Source of the DNA: Corynebacterium wankanglinii | Lineage (GTDB): Bacteria > Actinomycetota > Actinomycetes > Mycobacteriales > Mycobacteriaceae | Direction of reading: 5' to 3' | Assembly: GCA_014490595.1 (NCBI GenBank) | Contig: CP061031.1 | Location: forward strand, 868,001 to 932,000 | Length of the DNA: 64,000 nucleotides | Shown: positions 63,391 through 64,000 of the stretch, in pieces | How positions within the stretch are numbered: position 1 is the stretch's first letter | Layout: the number at the start of each line of letters is the position of its first letter | Notes under the pieces: generated by a model | The model's database searches: none | Seen by the model: only the letters and a program-made list of their open reading frames with translations | Told to the model about the DNA's origin: nothing | Translations under genes and position numbers: made by a program

Positions 63391-63699
63391 TTAGTGCTTC
63401 ACACCGCCCAGCACCGTGACGAGCTGCTGGCGCTGCTCATCTGTCAGTTGGGGCGCTGCATTCACGACGGCATCGACGAAGCCGTCGAATAGCTGCGGGG
63501 CAGGGCGGCGTGCGGCCGCGAGGTAGGCGTCGAGATCGTCTTGGCGAATCCGATAGGCGGTGCCGAAACGGTGGAATGAAAGACGGCCCTCTTTAATAGC
63601 TTTTCGCAACGTGGACTCGGAGCCGACGCCGAGATCGGCGAGTTCCTGCAGCGTGTAAAAGCGTGGCGCGACGGCGGTAGTCGTGTCCTTTTCGGACAT
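63391..63699 (-). CDS. Helix-turn-helix (excisionase/MerR-like) DNA-binding protein
   Basis: A 102-residue protein with the HTH_17-type motif YTLQELADLGVGSESTLRKAIKEGRLSFHRFGTAYRIRQDDLDAYL (residues about 15-60) and an Ala/Pro-rich helical tail. Proteins of this kind act as excisionases or replication/transfer regulators on plasmids and ICEs. AGGAG precedes the ATG but sits in a hairpin. Confidence 0.8.
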   Translation of the reverse strand: MSEKDTTTAVAPRFYTLQELADLGVGSESTLRKAIKEGRLSFHRFGTAYRIRQDDLDAYLAAARRPAPQLFDGFVDAVVNAAPQLTDEQRQQLVTVLGGVKH

Positions 63700-63707
63700 A
63701 GAAAAAC

Positions 63708-63737
63708 GCTCCTGGGCAGATTGATCTGTCCCGGAGC
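63708..63737 (-). promoter_or_regulatory. Hairpin containing the ribosome-binding site of the HTH gene
   Basis: gctcctgggcag (63708-63719) pairs with ctgtcccggagc (63726-63737) except at two positions. On the minus strand the AGGAG site is inside the stem, 9 nt before the ATG, so folding would hide it. Confidence 0.45.
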
Positions 63738-64000
63738 GGGGTGCTTTACCGGCTTGCTATTCAGGCGGCTTGGAGTGCCGTGCTCAACTCGCTAGAACGG
63801 TGGTCTGCCGTCCCATCGCTTTACGGGAGCGCTTACTCCCTACCTGACCGCTTTTGTGGTTGGCAATGCCGTTGCCGACCGGTCTATCTCGTCGGAGGAA
63901 CCGCTCCTATCACGGTCGAGAGGCTGTCTCTTTATGAATTATCCTCGGGGTTATCCCCCGTATGCGGCTGGCTAAACCAAAAACGAATTAAAACGCCACA
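63738..64000. other. Window end: non-coding interval with small hairpins
   Basis: No supported ORF. ggttggcaa/ttgccgacc forms a near-perfect hairpin around 63857-63879. The last 80 bases become AT-rich (tatgaattatcctcgggg, then aaaacgaattaaaacg), which may be a promoter or attachment region continuing past the edge. Confidence 0.35.

Overview
The window reads as the chromosome of a GC-rich Corynebacterium. The clues are mycothiol S-conjugate amidase (mca), actinobacterial families DUF4307, DUF4245, DUF4192, DUF5997 and DUF6542, an LGFP-type lipoprotein, and the actinobacterial order greA - DUF4307 - mca - cis-prenyltransferase - coaA - glyA. The species cannot be fixed from the sequence alone, but the acquired resistance genes point to a multidrug-resistant clinical-type isolate.

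Positions 1-35,545 are ordinary core genome: mfd (start cut off by the window edge), an osmoprotectant ABC operon, phrB, luxS, the greA-mca-uppS-coaA-glyA block, a TetR/drug-efflux pair, fumC, glpX, xseBA, ispH, rmuC and ychF. Several genes look leaderless, with a -10 hexamer 7-8 nt before the start codon (luxS, uppS, DUF4245, the LysR-like gene, DUF5997, the TetR gene, ychF). Several core genes carry single-base indels in G/C or A/T runs (proX-like, glyA, ispH, rmuC, an AI-2E transporter). Because glyA and ispH should be essential, most of these are probably sequencing errors.

Positions 35,507-39,921 hold the most novel feature. The 3' end of ychF has been replaced twice by short, promoterless cargo modules. 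Each module begins with a substitute YchF tail whose stop overlaps the cargo start (ATGA). The canonical YchF tail (VEFRFNV) is displaced 2.5 kb downstream and now ends an AAA/TOPRIM (OLD-like) gene. A large serine recombinase lies immediately beyond. Removing the modules at the repeated tail sequence restores an in-frame ychF each time, so this looks like a cassette array growing at a protein-gene tail.

Positions 39,922-43,079 are a lactococcin-972-type bacteriocin cluster (precursor, membrane protein, ABC ATPase). Positions 43,179-46,015 hold an IS3 remnant, a truncated DUF262-HNH nuclease, a serine resolvase and a DUF4192 gene.

Positions 46,016-56,579 are a three-level nested resistance transposon. 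A cmx (chloramphenicol) element with an IS481-family transposase sits in a 47-codon host ORF (6-bp duplication). Its transposase is split by Tn5393 carrying strA-strB (5-bp duplication). Tn5393 tnpR is split in turn by an IS26-aph(3')-Ia-IS26 unit (8-bp duplication). Every interrupted frame closes exactly when the inserts are removed.

Positions 56,586-64,000 look like an integrated mobilizable plasmid or ICE: an SSB-like gene, a broken resolvase, an IS6-family (IS1628-like) element, a 40-bp tandem repeat array, a 5'-truncated MobV-like gene, about 1.5 kb of strongly structured non-coding DNA with origin-like features, and an HTH protein.
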